From assembly GCA_903632075.3 (NCBI GenBank), contig CAHIKZ030000580.1, positions 1,132,501 to 1,196,500 of the forward strand: a DNA stretch of 64,000 bases, read 5' to 3'. This DNA comes from Acanthosepion pharaonis (taxonomy: Eukaryota > Mollusca > Cephalopoda > Sepiida > Sepiidae). Under the pieces are notes generated by a model. It saw only the letters and a program-made list of their open reading frames with translations. It was not told where the DNA came from and did no database searches. Positions 60,634-64,000 of the stretch are shown here, one piece after another (the stretch's first letter is position 1; every line of letters starts with the position of its first letter). The translations under genes were made by a program, and so were the position numbers.

Positions 60634-61195
60634 CTTACTCATTTGTATATTTCTCTACCGCATGATACCTATTTGTTAACATTATGGGTTACGGATTATT
60701 TTAATATCATTTCAGTATAGATCATGCTTTCGTAACATTACAAGTTCTTCGAATCGAATGACTTTGTGTAATCAAGAAAACATAGTTTTGATCTCATCAT
60801 AAAAAATTTCATTTCCTGTTCCAGTGTATTGAATAAAGCCATATTTGTCTTGTCCTATTTCCAGTCTCATTCTGCTACGAGATCTGTTTATTAAGATCCT
60901 GACTTCCCTGGCAGCGATCAACTTCACCGTTATTTCGCTGATGTTCTATATTTCATTGATAACTTAGGTAATCTTATCAATCCCCAAATCGTCTAATGCT
61001 GCCAGCATTTCTACTTTAATCTTTTCTGGTCTTTCTGCTTTCTTCGTCTTGGTGAGTGTTGTCATAACCACATATTTTAAGATCATGATAACGCCCCTTC
61101 CATGCTTTTATATATTTTTTCTCCTCTGCCGCCATGACAGGACTCTCTTATATAGTCGTTCAATCGCCGTAGTGATTTGTCGTTATCGTTTATGA
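60425..61195 (-). mobile_element. LINE reverse transcriptase relic
   Basis: On the minus strand, from 61,195 down, the frames read: NDYIRESCHGGRGE; KAERPEKIKVEMLAALDD; LGIDKIT; VKLIAAREVRILINRSRSRM; RLEIGQDKYGFIQYTGTGNE; FLDYTKSFD (reverse transcriptase motif A, usually FIDYTKAFD); QELFNLYSGIILRED; and TTYITDDTI in the place of NNIRYADDT (motif C). The order is that of a complete linker and reverse transcriptase core, with a large loss between GFIQ and motif A. The type is the same as in the 38/42-kb duplication. A (CT)n array (60,542-60,630) has grown inside it. Stops and frameshifts make it inactive. Confidence 0.75.
60542..60630. repeat. (TC)n microsatellite inside the LINE relic
   Basis: Two TC blocks with a CACTCTCTCTGCCTG interruption. 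Confidence 0.95.
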
Positions 61196-61328
61196 CTTTT
61201 GTCTGTAACCATTATGAATTAGCTTGTAGAACAACTAAAGTGTGAAACCTTTGTTTTACGAGCTTATTCAATACATGTTTCGATTAAAATAGGATCCTCT
61301 TTTGACTTGATATACGTATATACGTATA

Positions 61329-61331
61329 TAC

Positions 61332-61390
<59 letters not shown>
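61329..61390. repeat. (TA)n microsatellite
   Basis: About 30 TA units ending at the foldback element. Confidence 0.96.
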
Positions 61391-61392
<2 letters not shown>

Positions 61393-61690
61393 TCCCATCA
61401 TTACACAGGAATTACGATGTTTCAAAAACAGAAAAAATTTGAAATTAAATTATAGAATTAATTTAAATTAAAATCCTTAGTACTGTTTCATTTAAATTTT
61501 AAATTAAAATCTTTGTACTGTTTTCATTTTCAAGCGATTTTTGGAAACCAAATTATTTCCTATGTAGCGATGGGACCATATTTTTAAATTAGGAAATTTA
61601 TAATGTTTATGCTCTACAGAATTGTATTGAGCACTGTTTTTTTTTAAATAATTAATAAGAGCACCGGATTATAAATCTTACTGTTCTTTC
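61388..61690 (+). mobile_element. Foldback element with shared tail (family F)
   Basis: The arms are ATATGGTCCCATCATTACAC-AGGAA (from 61,388) and TTCCTATGTAGCGATGGGAC-CATAT (to 61,582). The interior contains an imperfect direct repeat of about 30 bp (TTAAATTAAAATC…GTACTG) and the CATTTTCAAGCG box. The tail (61,611-61,690) reads GCTCTACAGAATTGTATTGA, GCACT, then AAGAGCACCGGATTATAAAT, CTTACTGTTCTTT. It is homologous to 52,102-52,184. A reversed relative lies at 63.47 kb. Confidence 0.8.
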
Positions 61691-61693
61691 TCA

Positions 61694-61768
61694 TTATTTT
61701 AATATGTGTGTGTTCGTGTTTATTTTAATATGTGTGTGTTCGTGTTTATTTTAATATGTGTGTATTCA
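61694..61768. repeat. 26-bp tandem repeat, ~2.9 copies
   Basis: Unit TTATTTTAATATGTGTGTGT-TCGTGT directly after the foldback tail; the last copy is shortened and diverged. Confidence 0.93.
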
Positions 61769-63299
61769 GCGGACAACCAATATTTTGCCAGTTTTTTTTT
61801 AAAAAATTTTATTCGATTATTCCAGAGTTCTTACAGTTTTGTGTGTAAAATGTCTTTAACTTAACTTTTCAGTTGCTCATCGCCCAACCAACAATTGAAA
61901 TCAACCACCGGTGGGCAATATCACCCAGGTTGGGAAACCCCGTTCTAGAGGATGAATCGCATTACCCAGAATGTTTCCATTTTATCATTTAATTGCCATA
62001 TATAAATATATAATTACACGTATATACATTGTATGCAAATGAAAACTTTCAAATTTCTAAACCACAAGAAAACTTAATTATAGCAAATTCTAACCGTGGC
62101 GATTCAAAAGGTTTAGAAACACATTAGTATAGAAGAATTTAGTTATACTTTCTTAACTAAAATATTAGTAACTTGTTTTAAAATTGTGAGAAAATGTGAA
62201 ATGAATTTTAAATTAAATTGAATTAAACAAAATATATTTTAGGTGACATCAAATTGAACCACAAACCAACTAAGGTAAATAGTCCTAAAATAACAAACAA
62301 TAATCATAAAATAGCATTAAAATATTAACTTTCAACTCAACACACTTATCAGGTATGTCCCTCTTTTGAAAATTTGAGACTGAAGACAGTAGAAAAACAT
62401 TTGATTTTAAATAAGAACCTATGCACACAGTTGTTCACGAAACACATAAATACAAATTTATCAAACAAAGAAATTCACAGCGTCAAGTAGCGACCCAAAA
62501 CAGATCCTTTGAAAATCGAAGCCTGATCTGTGACCTTCGATCATCTCATCAAGAGAACTACTGACGTTCCCCACATCACCAAGCCCTTTTCCGGCACTCT
62601 CAGGCCACATTGCATCTGGTAAATCCTATGAGAGTTCCCATCATAACAACACCATCTAGTGGTGGATTAGGCCGGCTAAACAAACAGTGATTAGAATGCT
62701 GATTCAAAAAGAACAGTTATCGCCCCTGATCTAGTCGAGTCTTTCCTGATCTATACGTAGCTCAGGGCCATCTCCTTGATTCCTGATTCATTTATTGATT
62801 TTTATTTCTTTTTTGATCCACAATTGCAATGCAAATACACGCACCGTAGCACTTTCTGTTTCCTCATCTCCTCAGAAACAACAATGCCGTCTATTGGATT
62901 TACCTTTTTCATACCTACAGAATTGCTGATCACAAAAGATAAGCTAAATATGCTTTTTGGAGGGACATGCTGCGGCAATCATCGAGCTTGCATTTGAAAC
63001 TTGCTTTTGAACACCAGTTGCTAATACCGGAGAAAGACTCGTTTGTAATCACTTCGAGGAAGTATTAAAGGTGGCAATTAATCGAACTCATGATATCCTC
63101 ACGAACAGATATAGAGAGATGCCTCCAGAAAAACCCTATTCCGTTTCTAGAGATGTAAAGAAAGTTTACAATAAGTTGCAATATTTAAACATTGACAAAA
63201 AACGGATACGTTTTCTTTGCAGAAAAATGGCCTACACTTACAGAAACATCTTACTTTCTTCCTATCAATTTTAATATCTATCTACCTAGTTATCTCTTA
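61769..63299. other. Intergenic DNA, repeat-like but unassigned
   Basis: Parts near 61.88-61.96 kb (CACCCAGGTTGGGAAACCCC) and 62.5-62.75 kb have the composition of old interspersed repeats. Short frames at 62,776-62,997 and 63,071-63,274 have no recognised domain. Confidence 0.35.
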
Positions 63300-63307
63300 C
63301 ACACACT

Positions 63308-63377
<70 letters not shown>
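63300..63377. repeat. (CA)n-(TA)n microsatellite
   Basis: Short CA run, then about 34 TA units. Confidence 0.96.
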
Positions 63378-63379
<2 letters not shown>

Positions 63380-63470
63380 TTGTGTGTGGGTATTGATAAA
63401 ATAGGAAAGAATTGTTAGATTGATGACCCGAAGTTCAAAAATTTTACAAAAATACTAAAGAATTTCGGAT

Positions 63471-63660
63471 CACAGTGCTCGATACATAAGTAAAGCCTAG
63501 ATTATAATTATTTTTTTAAAAATATGATTCCATCGCGACACAGAAATTACTATGGTTCGTAACTAATCTGCAGTATTTAAGTTTAATTCCAATATTAAAT
63601 CTTAACTGCTGGGTGGCAGTTTCCTCCTCAAGCGTTGTTTTGGAATAACTATGGTACGGA
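63471..63660 (-). mobile_element. Foldback element of family F, reversed and partly lost
   Basis: CACAGTGCTCGATACA (63,471 on) is the reverse complement of the tail box TGTATTGAGCACTGT. Next comes AAAAATATGATTCCATCGCG-ACACAG, which matches the reverse complement of the 61.54-61.60-kb arm. CCTCAAGCG, shared with the loops of the other members, follows near 63,630. The second arm is only partly recognisable. It is non-coding. Confidence 0.6.
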
Positions 63661-64000
63661 ATGTTTTACTCATAGTTTTGAAATGGAATTGTGGTCTAGG
63701 GCTTGTTTTTTCTTTATCAAGAGGTCACTGCTTTGGTGGAAGTAGGGGTGTTTGTGATATGTCAAGTTTTTGGAGTAAAAAAAAACAAAAAAAAGGTTAC
63801 AAGGTTGGGTTGGGTTTTTTTTTTTTTTTGGCTAATCTAATCATACTCGCTGCTAAGACTCTAACTGATTGATATAGTGGTTCTGTTTTTTTATTGTTTT
63901 TTTTTTACTGTATGCTAAGACTTTTACTGATTGATGTTCTACTTCCGGTATTTTTGGGGGTTTATTTATTTGTTTTTTTCTTAAAGGGGTGTTTTTAAAC
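63661..64000. other. Intergenic DNA with long homopolymers and a 22-bp direct repeat
   Basis: Runs of A8-A9, T16 and T10-T12 occur. GCTAAGACTCTAACTGATTG (63,852 on) recurs as GCTAAGACTTTTACTGATTG about 62 bp later. Confidence 0.5.

Overview
The window is repeat-dense, AT-rich, intergenic metazoan nuclear DNA. No gene with convincing coding evidence was found. The profile is very long (TA)n, (GT)n, (CT)n and (TATC)n arrays, decayed non-LTR retrotransposons of types common in molluscs, a Penelope-like element, Tc1/mariner relics, tRNA-derived SINE heads and many foldback elements. It fits a cephalopod, probably octopus-like. That assignment is inference; the sequence contains no diagnostic gene.

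Layout. 0-14 kb: three 3' ends of one LINE family (1-85, 3.66-3.87, 13.45-13.65 kb), microsatellites, a foldback element at 11.8 kb and a perfect hairpin at 12.15 kb. 14-27 kb: microsatellites, a foldback element at 17.6 kb, a promoter-like site cluster at 23.2 kb followed by a doubtful 136-codon ORF, and a degenerate ~24-bp minisatellite at 26.05-26.40 kb. 27-31 kb: a tRNA-SINE, a 207-bp palindrome with hammerhead-like motifs in both arms, two more hairpins, a GIY-YIG-like retroelement tail and a second SINE. 36.6-37.8 kb: a Penelope-like GIY-YIG endonuclease relic followed by a hammerhead ribozyme relic. 38.1-43.4 kb: a direct 1.35-kb duplication carrying a dead LINE reverse transcriptase (YADD replaced by YAVD), with a second LINE family at 40.6-41.1 and 44.3-44.6 kb. 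45-47 kb: an internally deleted mariner-type transposase and an antisense LINE 3' end. 51.9-52.6 kb: a 220-bp palindrome and a LINE C-terminal zinc-finger tail. 54.8-56.8 kb: a SINE head, a mariner terminus and a nearly full-length Tc1/mariner fossil with recognisable inverted termini. 60.4-63.7 kb: antisense LINE reverse transcriptase and two more members of the foldback family.

The most interesting signal is a family of foldback (MITE-like) elements. They have unrelated-looking hairpin heads but share a downstream tail with the boxes GCTCT...TTGAGCACT and AGCACCGGATTATA...CTGTTCTTT. They sit beside (TA)n arrays. Several carry CTGAYGA...GAAAC boxes reminiscent of hammerhead ribozyme cores. 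The Penelope relic with its own downstream hammerhead relic supports the idea that ribozyme-bearing retroelements were active here. All mobile-element proteins seen are broken by stops or frameshifts.
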